Of a stretch of DNA of 64,000 nt, positions 28,592 to 37,984 are shown in pieces. The notes beneath the pieces are model-generated. The model did no database searches, was not told the origin of the DNA, and saw only the letters and a program-made list of their open reading frames with translations. Made by a program: the position numbers and the translations under genes. Within the stretch, counting starts at the first letter, position 1, and each line of letters opens with the position of its first letter. The DNA comes from JAGPUQ01 sp049325095. Its GTDB lineage: Bacteria > Pseudomonadota > Gammaproteobacteria > Pseudomonadales > Porticoccaceae. Location: assembly GCA_049325095.1 (NCBI GenBank), contig JBMOPO010000022.1:1-64000 (forward strand), written 5' to 3'.

Positions 28592-29244
28592 CAGCCACCA
28601 CCTCCCCAATTGGCGAAGTTGGCCAGCAGGCGGAGGCCGTCGGTGTGGCTCTTCTCGGGGTGGAACTGCACCGCGAACAGGTTGCCGGCGTGCAGCGCGG
28701 CGGCGAAACGGACCCCGTATTCGCACTCGCCGGCGATCAGCGCCGGTTCGGTCTCGACCCAGTAGCTGTGCACGAAATAGAACCTCGTATCCTGGGCGAT
28801 GCCCGCCCAGAGCGGGTGGTCGACGGTCTGACGCACCACATTCCAGCCCATGTGCGGCACCTTGAGGCGCTCGCCGTCGGCGTCGACCAGCGGCTCGCCG
28901 AAGAACCGCACCCGGCCCGGCAACAGGCCCAGGCAGTCGACGCCGCCGCTCTCCTCGCTGTGCGCCATCAGCGCCTGCATGCCCACACAGATCGCCAGCA
29001 CCGGCTTCTGGGCGATGACCTCCGGCAGCACGCGGTCGAAGCCCGACTCGCGGATCGCCGCCATGCAGTCGCCGATCGCCCCTACTCCGGGGAACACCAC
29101 CCGGTCGGCGCGCTGCAGGTCGCGGGGATCCGTGGTGACGCTCACCCGAGCGCCCGGCGCGACCCGCTCCAGGGCCTTGGCGACCGAGTGCAGGTTGCCC
29201 ATGCCGTAGTCGATGACCGCGATGCGGTCGGCGAAATCAGTCAT
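28591..29244 (-). CDS. hisH: Imidazole glycerol phosphate synthase, glutaminase subunit HisH
   Basis: Class I glutamine amidotransferase subunit that supplies ammonia to HisF in histidine synthesis. The 217 residues include IDYGMGNLHSV (about 11-21), the nucleophile Cys in AICVGMQAL (about 84-92), and the catalytic His and Glu in QFHPEKS (about 193-199). It overlaps hisA and follows hisB by 12 bases. Its partner HisF must be elsewhere in the genome. Confidence 0.97.
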   Translation of the reverse strand: MTDFADRIAVIDYGMGNLHSVAKALERVAPGARVSVTTDPRDLQRADRVVFPGVGAIGDCMAAIRESGFDRVLPEVIAQKPVLAICVGMQALMAHSEESGGVDCLGLLPGRVRFFGEPLVDADGERLKVPHMGWNVVRQTVDHPLWAGIAQDTRFYFVHSYWVETEPALIAGECEYGVRFAAALHAGNLFAVQFHPEKSHTDGLRLLANFANWGGGG

Positions 29245-29256
29245 CGCGACGAGCGC

Positions 29257-29850
29257 TCAAAGACTGCCCTTGGTGGAGGGCGTGGCCCCGTCCGCCCACG
29301 GATCGAGCGCCACCGCCGCGCGCAGCGCCCGGCCGAAGGCCTTGAAGATGGTCTCCACCTGGTGATGGGCATTGGCGCCGCGCAGGTTGTCGATGTGCAG
29401 GGTCGCGCCGGCATGGTTGACGAAGCCCTGGAAGAACTCGAACACCAGATCGACGTCGAACTCGCCGACCCGTGCGCGGGTGAAGGTCACGTCCCGGACC
29501 AGCCCGGGCCGGCCGGAGAAATCGATCACCACCCGCGACAGCGCCTCGTCGAGCGGCACATAGGCGTGGCCGTAACGGTTGATGCCCTTGCGGTCGCCCA
29601 GGGCCTGGCGCACGGCCTGGCCGAAGGTGATGCCGATGTCCTCGACCGTATGGTGATCGTCGATGTGGGTGTCGCCCGCGGCGGTGACGCGCAGATCGAT
29701 CAGCCCGTGGCGGGCGACCTGGTCGAGCATGTGCTCGAGGAACGGCACCCCGGTGGCGAACTCGCCGCGGCCGCTGCCGTCGAGATCGACCTCGACCTCG
29801 ATCCGGGTCTCCAGGGTATCGCGGTTGACGGTGGCGCGGCGCGACGCCAT
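29257..29850 (-). CDS. hisB: Imidazoleglycerol-phosphate dehydratase HisB
   Basis: Dehydrates imidazole glycerol phosphate in histidine synthesis. The monofunctional 197-residue form has both manganese motifs, FLEHMLDQVARHG (about 41-53) with DDHHTVEDIG (about 67-76), and later HHQVETIFKAFGRAL (about 164-178). First gene of a leftward hisBHA group, separated from asmA by a divergent promoter region of about 130 bases. Confidence 0.97.
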   Translation of the reverse strand: MASRRATVNRDTLETRIEVEVDLDGSGRGEFATGVPFLEHMLDQVARHGLIDLRVTAAGDTHIDDHHTVEDIGITFGQAVRQALGDRKGINRYGHAYVPLDEALSRVVIDFSGRPGLVRDVTFTRARVGEFDVDLVFEFFQGFVNHAGATLHIDNLRGANAHHQVETIFKAFGRALRAAVALDPWADGATPSTKGSL

Positions 29851-29979
29851 GCGGCTCTCCCGGTACGGGCAGGATGGGGACGCTGACTTCGGGGGCAACG
29901 TCTGGAGGCGCGCCATTATACTGGCGGCCAGACAGGCGGACCAGCGCGCGCTGCGCGATCCAACCCCGGGGAGAACCGC

Positions 29980-32058
29980 ATGAGCAGACCGCTACGCATC
30001 CTCGCCGGCGCGCTGATCCTGGCCGCGGTGCTGCTCGCCGGCGCTGCGGCCTGGCTGCTGCTGTTGTTCGACCCCAACGACTTCAAGCCGCGGCTTGCCG
30101 AACTGGCGAGCCGGCAGGGCATCCGGCTGGATCTGCGCGGCGAGCTGTCCTGGGATCTGCTGCCGCGTCCCGGTATCCGCCTCGGCAGCACTGGCATCCG
30201 CGCCGACGACGGCCGGCTGCCGGAGATCGACTTCGAGAGCGCCACCCTGAGCATGACCTGGCGGTCCCTGCTGCGCGGCGAGCCGCGCCTCGAGGTGCTG
30301 GAACTCACCGGCGCCGAGATCCGCATCGCCACCCCGGAGCAGGCTGCCGCGGCCGCCGCCGCACCGGTGGCCGCCGCGCCGCCTTCCGCGACCGCCCCGG
30401 CGGCCGAAGCCGGCGGCGTGGCGATCGGGGTGCGCTCGGTGTCGGTCCGCGACACCAAGGTCGTGATCGCCACTGCACGGGGCCCGCGCATACTGGAGGG
30501 GCTGCGGTTGCGCGGCCGCGATCTGCGGCTGGACGGCAGCCCCTTCCCGATCGAACTCGAATTCACCTACCGCGACCCGGGCCTGCCCTTTCCGGTGGGG
30601 GTGGCGCTGGCGGCGGAGTTCGGCGTCGATCAGCGCGGCCCGGCGGTGGAGACCCGGGGCGCGCACCTGGAGCTGACCCCGGAGGGTCGCCCGGCGCTGG
30701 CGGCGGACCTGAGCCTGCGCTTCAGCGGCGCGGACGACCTGCTCGACATCTCCGCCCTGGAGCTCCGCAGCCTGGGCCTGATCGCCCGTGCCAAGGGCCA
30801 GGTCACCGGGGTCCGCACCGAGCCCCGGGCCGCCGGTGCGCTGGAGCTTCCCGCCGCCGACCCCCGCCCCCTGCTGGCCGCCTGGCAGGTGGCGCTGCCG
30901 GAGTTCGGCGCGCCCGATGCCCTGGAACGCGTCGCGCTGCGCACCGGTTTCAGCGCCTCCCGCGAGACGTTGCAGTTGAGCGACCTGAGCCTGGAAGTGG
31001 ACGCCACCCGGGTCACCGGCGAACTGCAGGCCAGGTTCGCCGCGCCCCGCGAACTGAGCGCCCGACTGCACGGCGACCGGCTGGATCTGGGCCGCTACCG
31101 GAGCCCGCCGGCGGCACCCGAAGCGGCGCCGCCGGAGGCGGCCCTGCTCGCGCCCCTGGCCGGTCCGCTGGCCTTTCTGCAGGGCGGCACCGGCGAGCTC
31201 GCGCTCGACTGGGACGAACTGATCCTCGACCAGTTGCGGCTCGAAGCCATCCGCCTGCGGGTCCGCTTTGCCGGCGGCGACCTCCGCATCGAGGAGCTCG
31301 CCGCCCGCACCCTGGGCGGTGCGGCATCCGTTCAGGGCCGACTCGACGGCCTCGCCGGCGACAGCCCGCGGCTCGAACTCGCGCCGCGGCTGGAGGGCAT
31401 CCGCCTCGAGCAGGTGCGCCAAACCCTGGCCCCGGAGCTGGCGCTGGATGGCACTCTGGACCTGGCCATGACCGGCAGCGCCCAGGGCGCCGATGCCGAT
31501 CGGCTGCACCGCTCGCTCGCCGCCGAGGGCAGTTTCCGGATTGCGGATCCCATCCTCGCCGGCACCAACATCGAGCGCATCTTCTGCGATCTGGTGGCCA
31601 GCGTGGAGCGCACCCCCAAACGCGACGACTGGCCGGACCTGACCCGCTTCGAGCCCATCGCCGGCAGTTTTCGCCTCGCCGGCCCCGGGGTGACCCTGGA
31701 GCGCCTGACCACGGCGGTCGGCAATCTGCGGCTGCGCGCGTCCGGCACCCTGGACCGCGATACCCGCAGCTACGAACTGCTCGCCGCCACCCGCCTCGAC
31801 GGCGACCGCACCAGCCCCAGCGGCTGCCCGGTCGCCAGCGGGCGGCTGCGCGGTCGTGACATCCCCCTGCGCTGCAGCGGCCGCCTCGGCGAGCTATCCG
31901 GGACCCTGTGCGCCCCCGATCCCCAGTTCGTGGCCGGCCTGGTGGAGGACCGGGTGCTCGACGAGCTGCGCGCGCGGGGCAAGCTCGAAGGCGAGCGCGG
32001 CAAGGCGGTCGAGGGCCTGCTCAAGGGCCTGCTGAAGCGGGACCGGGATGGCGACTGA
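29980..32058 (+). CDS. AsmA-family protein
   Basis: A 692-residue protein anchored by an N-terminal helix (LAGALILAAVLLAGAAAWLLLL) with a long periplasmic, repeated beta-structure typical of AsmA/TamB-like lipid-transport bridges. It starts SRPLRILAGAL and continues FDPNDFKPRLAELAS (about 29-43), a strong AsmA N-terminal motif, and has the C-terminal AsmA_2-type region with ASVQGRLDG. Its role is outer membrane lipid homeostasis by family inference. It overlaps mutY by 11 bases in the gammaproteobacterial asmA-mutY-yggX arrangement. Confidence 0.92.
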   Translation: MSRPLRILAGALILAAVLLAGAAAWLLLLFDPNDFKPRLAELASRQGIRLDLRGELSWDLLPRPGIRLGSTGIRADDGRLPEIDFESATLSMTWRSLLRGEPRLEVLELTGAEIRIATPEQAAAAAAAPVAAAPPSATAPAAEAGGVAIGVRSVSVRDTKVVIATARGPRILEGLRLRGRDLRLDGSPFPIELEFTYRDPGLPFPVGVALAAEFGVDQRGPAVETRGAHLELTPEGRPALAADLSLRFSGADDLLDISALELRSLGLIARAKGQVTGVRTEPRAAGALELPAADPRPLLAAWQVALPEFGAPDALERVALRTGFSASRETLQLSDLSLEVDATRVTGELQARFAAPRELSARLHGDRLDLGRYRSPPAAPEAAPPEAALLAPLAGPLAFLQGGTGELALDWDELILDQLRLEAIRLRVRFAGGDLRIEELAARTLGGAASVQGRLDGLAGDSPRLELAPRLEGIRLEQVRQTLAPELALDGTLDLAMTGSAQGADADRLHRSLAAEGSFRIADPILAGTNIERIFCDLVASVERTPKRDDWPDLTRFEPIAGSFRLAGPGVTLERLTTAVGNLRLRASGTLDRDTRSYELLAATRLDGDRTSPSGCPVASGRLRGRDIPLRCSGRLGELSGTLCAPDPQFVAGLVEDRVLDELRARGKLEGERGKAVEGLLKGLLKRDRDGD

Positions 32059-33193
32059 ACCCGCCCCCGCCGCCGACTTCGCCGCGCGCCTGCTGGCCTG
32101 GTTCGACCGCTGCGGCCGCCGCGACCTGCCCTGGCAGCACCCGCGCTCGCCCTACCGGGTGTGGCTCTCCGAGATCATGCTGCAACAGACCCGGGTGGAG
32201 ACCGTCATCCCCTACTTCGAGCGCTTCACCGCCGCCTTTCCCAACCTCCCCAGCCTGGCCCGGGCACCGCTGGATGAAGTGCTCCATCTGTGGACGGGGC
32301 TCGGCTACTACGCCCGGGCCCGCAACCTGCACCGCGCCGCGCAGCTCGTCGTCGACCGGCACGGCGGCGAACTGCCCGGCGATCCAGACGCGCTCCAGGC
32401 CCTGCCCGGCATCGGCCGTTCCACCGCCGGCGCCATCCTCGCCCTGGCCTGGCAGCGCCGCGTGCCCATCCTCGATGGCAACGTCAAGCGGGTGCTGACC
32501 CGCCACCGCGCCATCCCCGGCTGGCCGGGCGAAGCCGCCGTCGCCCGCGAACTCTGGGCGCTGGCCGACCGGCTCACGCCGGAGCAACGGGTGGCCGACT
32601 ACACCCAGGCGATCATGGATCTGGGCGCCACCCTGTGCACCCGCACCCGGCCCACCTGCGGGCGCTGCCCGGTGGCCGGCGACTGCCGGGCCCGCGCACT
32701 GGCCGAACAGGCCCGCTACCCGGGCCGCAGGCCCCGCGCCCAACTGCCCAGGCGCCGGAGCCTGTGGCTGATCCTGCGCAACGCCGCTGGGGAGGTGCTG
32801 CTTGAACGGCGGCCGCCGAGCGGCATCTGGGGCGGCCTGTGGAGCTTTCCGGAACCCGCGCCCGACGCCGAAGACGGCGAAATTGCCGTGGAACAGGTCT
32901 GCGCCGGGCTCGGCTGCACGCCGGCGGCGGAGGCACGGCCCGGCCCCGCCGGGCACCAGGTGTTCACCCACTTCCGGCTCGACTACCGGACCCTGGAAAT
33001 CGAGGTGACCGCCACCGCCGCGGTCGCCGACGGCCAGTTCCGCCGCTGGGTCGATCCCGCGGCGCCGGGCGCACTGGGGCTGCCGGCGCCGGTGCGGCAA
33101 CTGCTCGAGATCCTGGCCGCGAGCACCCCGGACCCTGTTCGGCGCACCCCGGGTTACACTCTGGGCTCCCCGGAGCCGGAGATCCTTCCATGA
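32048..33193 (+). CDS. mutY: A/G-specific adenine DNA glycosylase MutY
   Basis: Removes adenine mispaired with 8-oxoguanine. The 381-residue protein shows the catalytic Glu in LSEIMLQQTRVETV (about 39-52), the helix-hairpin-helix LPGIGRSTAGAI (about 119-130), the catalytic Asp in VADYTQAIMDLGATLC (about 183-198), the [4Fe-4S] ligands in CTRTRPTCGRCPVAGDC (C-X6-C-X2-C-X5-C, about 198-214) and a C-terminal NUDIX-like domain for 8-oxoG recognition. It overlaps asmA upstream and yggX downstream (ATGA). Confidence 0.97.
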   Translation: MATEPAPAADFAARLLAWFDRCGRRDLPWQHPRSPYRVWLSEIMLQQTRVETVIPYFERFTAAFPNLPSLARAPLDEVLHLWTGLGYYARARNLHRAAQLVVDRHGGELPGDPDALQALPGIGRSTAGAILALAWQRRVPILDGNVKRVLTRHRAIPGWPGEAAVARELWALADRLTPEQRVADYTQAIMDLGATLCTRTRPTCGRCPVAGDCRARALAEQARYPGRRPRAQLPRRRSLWLILRNAAGEVLLERRPPSGIWGGLWSFPEPAPDAEDGEIAVEQVCAGLGCTPAAEARPGPAGHQVFTHFRLDYRTLEIEVTATAAVADGQFRRWVDPAAPGALGLPAPVRQLLEILAASTPDPVRRTPGYTLGSPEPEILP

Positions 33194-33462
33194 GCCGTAC
33201 CGTGTTCTGCCGCAAGTATCGGGAAGAACTGCCAGGCCTCGACCAGCCGCCCTTCCCAGGCGCCAAGGGCCAGGAGATCTACGAACAGGTCTCCAAGCGC
33301 GCCTGGGAAGAGTGGCTCGCCCACCAGACCATGCTGATCAATGAAAAGCGCCTCAACCTGATGGACATGACCGCCCGCGCCTATCTCAACGAACAGCGCG
33401 AACGGTTTCTGTCGGGCGAGCGCTACGACAGCGCCGAAGGCTATGTGCCCCCGCAGGGCTGA
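33190..33462 (+). CDS. yggX: Fe(2+)-trafficking protein YggX
   Basis: A 90-residue protein implicated in iron trafficking and protection of iron-sulfur clusters, including the MutY cluster. It begins SRTVFCRKYREELPGLDQPPFPG with the conserved Cys-7, and continues GQEIYEQVSKRAWEEWLAHQTMLINEKRLNL in parts. Length and composition are standard. The ATG overlaps the mutY stop (ATGA), so the pair is co-translated. Confidence 0.96.
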   Translation: MSRTVFCRKYREELPGLDQPPFPGAKGQEIYEQVSKRAWEEWLAHQTMLINEKRLNLMDMTARAYLNEQRERFLSGERYDSAEGYVPPQG

Positions 33463-33555
33463 AAAATGCGCCGGGGCGCAGCCGGACGGAACGGGCCCCG
33501 TTGTCGATTGACGACCGCAACCGCAACCGGTTAAATACGCGGCTTCCCGCTACCC

Positions 33556-33631
<76 letters not shown>

Positions 33632-33944
33632 AAACGGCTTCCGCCACAGATCCGCAAGGATTTCCGGCCGCGTTCCACCGGGGCAAAGCCGCCCGGTTGA
33701 AATCCCTGCCTCCGCGAGGCAGATCTGGGGATGTTCCGCGTCGGATGCCGGACCCTGCCCCGGCGCGCAGACTCCGGCCCGCGCAACCGGCCACCTGCCT
33801 TGCGGACACCCCGTCGACAACGGCTTCCGCCGCACAAACCCCGGCAGGTGCAAGTCGTGGTTCAGCGGGAGCCGGATCCCCGGACCCCGCAGCAGGCCGG
33901 GCCGCACGCGCCGATGCAGCCCGCCGCCGGAAGTGATGCGGCAG
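33632..33944. other. Gene-free stretch after tRNA-Phe
   Basis: About 310 bases with no supported gene. Two short direct repeats of ACGGCTTCCGCC occur near 33635 and 33820. No integrase is present and I do not see a repeated tRNA 3' end, so an att site is not demonstrated. Confidence 0.5.
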
Positions 33945-34931
33945 TCAGGATGCGCGCGTTGCGGCAGGGTCGTCCGCCGGGGCGGTGGATGACCAGCGCG
34001 CCTCGCCCGCGTGCGCCAGATACCACTGGTAGGTTGCGCGGATGCCCTCCTCCAGCCCGATGCGGGCGCGCCAGCCGAGCGCGTGTAGGCGGGAGACGTC
34101 GAGCAGTTTGCGCGGCGCGCCGTCGGGCTTGCTGGGGTCGAGCACGATGCGGCCCTCGAACCCCACCACCCGCTGCACCAGCCCGGCCAGTTCGGCGATG
34201 GCGATGTCCTCGCCGGTGCCGACATTGAGGATGCGCTCGTCGTCATAGCGCTGCATCAGGAACCGGGAGGCGTCGGCCAGATCATCCACGTGCAGGAACT
34301 CGCGCCGCGGGGTGCCGCTGCCCCAGACCTCCACCTGCGCGTCACCGCGTACCCGGGCCTCGTGGAACTTGCGGATCAGCGCCGGCAGCACATGGGAGCT
34401 GGCCAGATCGAAATTGTCCCCCGGCCCGTACAGATTGGTCGGCATCAGGCAGATGGCGTTGAAGCCGTATTGTCGGCGATAGGCCTGGCACATCCTGATG
34501 CCGGCGATCTTGGCGATCGCATACCACTGGTTGGTCGGCTCCAGCGGCCCGGTGAGCAGGCAGTCCTCGCCCATCGGCTGGGGCGCATGCTTGGGGTAGA
34601 TGCAGGACGAGCCGAGGAACAACAGCTTCTTCACGCCGTGGCGGTGGGCCGCGTCGATCACGCTGGTCTGGATCAGCAGATTGTCGCGGATGAAATCCGC
34701 CGGGTAGCTATCATTGGCGAGGATACCGCCGACCCGGGCCGCGGCCAGGAACACGTATTGCGGGCGCTCCTCCGCGAAGAATTCCCGCACCGCCGCGGCA
34801 TCGCGCAGATCCAGCTCGGCGCGGGTGCGCAGCACCAGGTCGTCGAAACCGGCCGCGCGCAGACGGCGCACGATGGCGCTGCCCACCAGGCCCCGGTGGC
34901 CGGCGACGAAGATCTTTGCTCCTTTGTCCAT
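33945..34931 (-). CDS. fcl: GDP-L-fucose synthase
   Basis: Epimerase/reductase that turns GDP-4-keto-6-deoxymannose into GDP-L-fucose for surface polysaccharide. The 328-residue SDR protein has the NADP fold FVAGHRGLVGSA (about 8-19), the Ser in LGSSCIYP (about 105-112), and the catalytic YAIAK (about 136-140). MPTNLYGPGDNF (about 163-174) is typical. The start at 34931 gives the standard length; a Pro/Ala-rich tail of about 15 residues extends the C-terminus. It is separated from gmd, its pathway partner, by a 240-base repeat cluster. Confidence 0.95.
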   Translation of the reverse strand: MDKGAKIFVAGHRGLVGSAIVRRLRAAGFDDLVLRTRAELDLRDAAAVREFFAEERPQYVFLAAARVGGILANDSYPADFIRDNLLIQTSVIDAAHRHGVKKLLFLGSSCIYPKHAPQPMGEDCLLTGPLEPTNQWYAIAKIAGIRMCQAYRRQYGFNAICLMPTNLYGPGDNFDLASSHVLPALIRKFHEARVRGDAQVEVWGSGTPRREFLHVDDLADASRFLMQRYDDERILNVGTGEDIAIAELAGLVQRVVGFEGRIVLDPSKPDGAPRKLLDVSRLHALGWRARIGLEEGIRATYQWYLAHAGEARWSSTAPADDPAATRAS

Positions 34932-34965
34932 CGCTCATCCCGGTAGATCTGTTGGCGCCTGTTTT

Positions 34966-35143
34966 GGTGGATGCGCTGCGCTTATCCATCCTACAAAAGC
35001 GATGCCCGCGGCCGGTAGGTCGGATAAGCCGCATCGCGGCGCATCCGGCGTATTCTGGTGGATGCGCCTGCGGCTTATCCACCCTACGAAAGCGATGCTG
35101 CCGGCCCGTAGGCCGGATAAGCCGCGCAGCGGCGCATCCGGCG
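34966..35143. repeat. Dispersed palindromic repeat R1, two tandem units
   Basis: Two head-to-tail units of roughly 88 bases lie between gmd and fcl. Each holds a GGTGGATGCGC...TTATCCA palindrome, an AAAGCGATG spacer and a CGGATAAGCCGC...GCGCATCCGG palindrome. Unit boundaries are near 34966, 35054 and 35143. Confidence 0.85.
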
Positions 35144-35170
35144 TTTCCCCTCGGCCCGCGGCCCGGCCGC

Positions 35171-36256
35171 CTACTCGTTGTAGGTGTAGGTGGCATAACC
35201 CTCGCGGCGGCACAGCTCGTCGCGCTCGGCCGCCTTCAGATCCTCGCGCACCATCTCCGCGACCAGCTCGTCGAAGCCCACCTGAGGCGCCCAGCCCAGC
35301 TGGCGCCTGGCCTTGGCCGGGTTGCCGAGCAGGGTATCCACCTCGGTGGGCCGGAAATAACGCGGATCCACCGCCACCACACAGCGGCCGCTGCGCCCGT
35401 CGATGCCGCGCTCTTCCGCGCCCTCCCCCTCCCAGCGCAGGCGCATGCCCAGCTCCGCCGCGGCGCGCTCGACGAACTCGCGCACCGAGTGCTGCTCGCC
35501 GGTGGCGATCACATAATCCTCGGGCTGTTCCTGCTGCAACATCAGCCACTGCGCAAGCACATAGTCGCGCGCATGTCCCCAGTCGCGCCGCGCATCCAGA
35601 TTACCGAGGTAGAGCCGCTCCTGCAGCCCCAGCTCGATGCGCGCCAGGGCGCGGGTGATCTTGCGGGTGACGAAGGTCTCGCCGCGCACCGGAGACTCGT
35701 GGTTGAACAGGATGCCGTTGCAGGCGTACATGCCGTAGGCCTCGCGGTAATTCACCGTGATCCAGTAGGCATAGAGCTTGGCCACGCCGTAGGGCGAGCG
35801 CGGGTAGAAAGGCGTGGTCTCGTCCTGGGGCACCGCCTGCACCTTGCCGTACAGCTCCGAGGTACTGGCCTGGTAGAACCTGGTCTTGCCCTCCAGCCCC
35901 AGAATGCGCAGCGCTTCCAGCAGCCGCAGGGTGCCCAGGGCATCGGCGTTGGCGGTGTATTCCGGGGTCTCGAAGGACACCCCGACATGGCTCTGCGCGG
36001 CCAGGTTGTAGAGCTCGTCGGGCTGCACTTCCTGGATGATGCGGATCAGGTTGGTGGCGTCGGTGAGGTCCCCGTAATGGAGGATCATGCGCCGCTCCAC
36101 CTCGTGCGGATCCTGGTAGAGATGGTCGATGCGGTCGGTGTTGAACAGCGAGGCGCGGCGCTTGATGCCGTGCACCTGGTAGCCCTTCTCCAGCAGCAAC
36201 TCGGCCAGATACATCCCGTCCTGGCCGGTCACACCGGTGATCAATGCCCGCTTCAT
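35171..36256 (-). CDS. gmd: GDP-mannose 4,6-dehydratase
   Basis: Converts GDP-mannose to GDP-4-keto-6-deoxymannose, the substrate of the adjacent fcl product. The 361-residue SDR protein has GVTGQDGMYLAELLL (about 8-22), a conserved RRASLFNTDRIDHLY (about 33-47), the active-site ASTSELYGKV (about 130-139) and YGVAK (about 155-159), and FNHESPVRGETFVTRK (about 185-200). It overlaps the upstream glycosyltransferase gene by four bases (ATGA). Confidence 0.97.
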   Translation of the reverse strand: MKRALITGVTGQDGMYLAELLLEKGYQVHGIKRRASLFNTDRIDHLYQDPHEVERRMILHYGDLTDATNLIRIIQEVQPDELYNLAAQSHVGVSFETPEYTANADALGTLRLLEALRILGLEGKTRFYQASTSELYGKVQAVPQDETTPFYPRSPYGVAKLYAYWITVNYREAYGMYACNGILFNHESPVRGETFVTRKITRALARIELGLQERLYLGNLDARRDWGHARDYVLAQWLMLQQEQPEDYVIATGEQHSVREFVERAAAELGMRLRWEGEGAEERGIDGRSGRCVVAVDPRYFRPTEVDTLLGNPAKARRQLGWAPQVGFDELVAEMVREDLKAAERDELCRREGYATYTYNE

Positions 36257-37527
36257 TCCACGGCCTCCCCTACCGGGTACTCTCCCGCGATCAAGGCTTC
36301 CAACTGGCGCTCGAACCGCTCCAGGATCGCATCCCGCGCCAGCTGGGTCTCGGCATGGCGCCGGGCGCGTGCGCCCAGCTCCGCGCGCAGCGCCGCGTCG
36401 TCGGCCAGCGCGCGCAACCCGGCCACCAGCCCGTCCACCGATTCCGGTGGCACGCAGCGGCCGGTGCCGCCAGCCTCCAGCACGTCCCACAGCGCCGTGC
36501 CGGATTCGGCGGTGGCGATCGCCGGCCGCCCGGCGGCGAGGATATTGGCGAGTTTCGAGGGCATCACCAGGTCCGCGGCGTCGCGCTTCTGCACCACCAG
36601 GTGAATATCCGCGGCGGACAGCAGTCCGGGCAGCCGCTCCAGCGGCTGCGGCGGCAGCCAGGCGAGGTTGTCCAGGCCCAGCGCCGCGGCCTGCTCCCGC
36701 AGCCGCGGCGCATCCGAGCCGTCCCCCACCAGCGCGAACCGGAAGCGAGTATCGCCCCGCAGCCGCGCCGCCGCCTCCAGCACCAGGCCCAGGCCCTGCT
36801 TGGTGGCCATGGCGCCGGCGTACATCACCAGCAGCTGGTCCGGCCCGGCGCCCAAGACACGGCGATATTCCGGATCCGGCGCCTGCGGCACGATGTGCTC
36901 GATGTCCGCCCAGTTGGGCAGATACAGCACCCGGTCGGGGTTGGCGCCCTTGGCGATCGCCCGACGGCACATGGCGGGCGTGATGGTGGACACCCAGCTC
37001 GCCCGGCGCAGGCAGAAATTCTCCAGCCGATAGAGCAGACGGCCGAGCACGCCGATGCGCAACATGCCCAGGCGCACCGCCGCATCGACCTGGAAATCCT
37101 GGATGTGCAGGATCCAGGGCACGCGGCGCAGCAGACCGTAGCAACCGGGCAACAAGGCATTCTGCAAGGGAGGGCACACCGCGATCAGGGCGTCGAACCG
37201 CTGCCGGCGCAGCAGCAGCGGCAGCCACCAGCGCAGCGAGGCCAGGGTGAAGGTACTCTCCATCAGGATGCGGCGCAGCGCCGTGACCTTACCCGGCGGC
37301 GGCACTGTGTGCGGCACGCGCAGCACTTTCATTCCCTGGAGCTGTTCCCGTCGCCAGCCCGCGCCGCGGTAGCCGGCAGCCACCTGCCAGGCGGGATAGT
37401 GCGGCAATCCGGCGATCACCCGCACCTCGTGGCCACGTTCGGCGAGCCAGGCGGCCAGCTCGCCCGTGTATTTGCCCGTCGAAGTCACTTCCGGCGCGAA
37501 ATTGAGGCTGAGCAACAGCAGCTTCAC
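36253..37527 (-). CDS. Glycosyltransferase, WcaI/WbuB-like (GT4)
   Basis: A 424-residue GT-B glycosyltransferase. It begins KLLLLSLNFAPEVTSTGKYTG, typical of WcaI (fucosyltransferase of colanic acid) and WbuB, has an ILHIQDFQVDAA segment (about 141-152), MYAGAMATKQGLGLVLEAA in the donor domain and VMPSKLANILAAGRPAIA (about 341-358). With gmd and fcl downstream, transfer of a GDP-fucose sugar is plausible. The start is GTG at 37527 with GGAGG upstream; no ATG fits. It shares an ATGA overlap with gmd. Confidence 0.85.
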   Translation of the reverse strand: MKLLLLSLNFAPEVTSTGKYTGELAAWLAERGHEVRVIAGLPHYPAWQVAAGYRGAGWRREQLQGMKVLRVPHTVPPPGKVTALRRILMESTFTLASLRWWLPLLLRRQRFDALIAVCPPLQNALLPGCYGLLRRVPWILHIQDFQVDAAVRLGMLRIGVLGRLLYRLENFCLRRASWVSTITPAMCRRAIAKGANPDRVLYLPNWADIEHIVPQAPDPEYRRVLGAGPDQLLVMYAGAMATKQGLGLVLEAAARLRGDTRFRFALVGDGSDAPRLREQAAALGLDNLAWLPPQPLERLPGLLSAADIHLVVQKRDAADLVMPSKLANILAAGRPAIATAESGTALWDVLEAGGTGRCVPPESVDGLVAGLRALADDAALRAELGARARRHAETQLARDAILERFERQLEALIAGEYPVGEAVE

Positions 37528-37760
37528 ACCCCGTCCTCCATGCGTCACGGTGCCAGGCACCCCGCAATACGCGGCTCGATAACGCCGCACCTGCACCGAC
37601 CACATCGACCCGCTGGAGCGTGACCCTGCTTCGGCAACGGCGCCAGTATAGCGGCCGGTTGTCATTATCGCTGCCACGCAAGGACATGCGCGCAAATTCG
37701 CCTGACACCTGTGACGCAGCTCACGGAATCGCGAGGCGGGCCACCTACAACCAATGCCCC

Positions 37761-37835
37761 TGTGGGAGCGGCACCCGCGCCGCGATCGATCCCGGTGCCG
37801 CACCCCACCCATCGGCCTGGGGAAGGCCTCCCACA
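37761..37835. repeat. Dispersed hairpin repeat, family R2, copy 1
   Basis: Starts TGTGGGAGCGGCACCCGCGC and ends CCTCCCACA, so the ends pair; CGCGATCGATCCCGG is internal. Related copies occur at 37936-37970 (half), 38625-38701, 38714-38743 (half) and 39338-39428. The whole gap 37528-37984 has no gene; it also holds an R1 palindrome at 37893-37919. Confidence 0.8.
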
Positions 37836-37892
37836 GAGCCATTGCGCAGGCCGGATAAAGCGGCCGTCAAGCCGGTGCATTCGGTGTGTTTT

Positions 37893-37919
37893 GGTGGATG
37901 CGCCTTCGGCTTATCCACC
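37893..37919. repeat. Dispersed palindromic repeat R1, single hairpin
   Basis: GGTGGATGCGC and GCTTATCCACC flank a short TTCG-type loop. It is a single hairpin of the R1 family. Confidence 0.8.
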
Positions 37920-37984
37920 CTGCGGCTACAATCTGCAGGAGCGGCGCCCTCGCCGCGATCAACCCTGGCAGTAGAGGCAGGACG

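Noticed and set aside
29992..31509. Open frame of 505 codons antisense to asmA
   Set aside because: Low-complexity Gln/Arg/Ala content and complete overlap with a well-supported gene.
33632..33944. Attachment site of an integrative element at tRNA-Phe
   Set aside because: No integrase gene and no second copy of the tRNA 3' end were found within the window.
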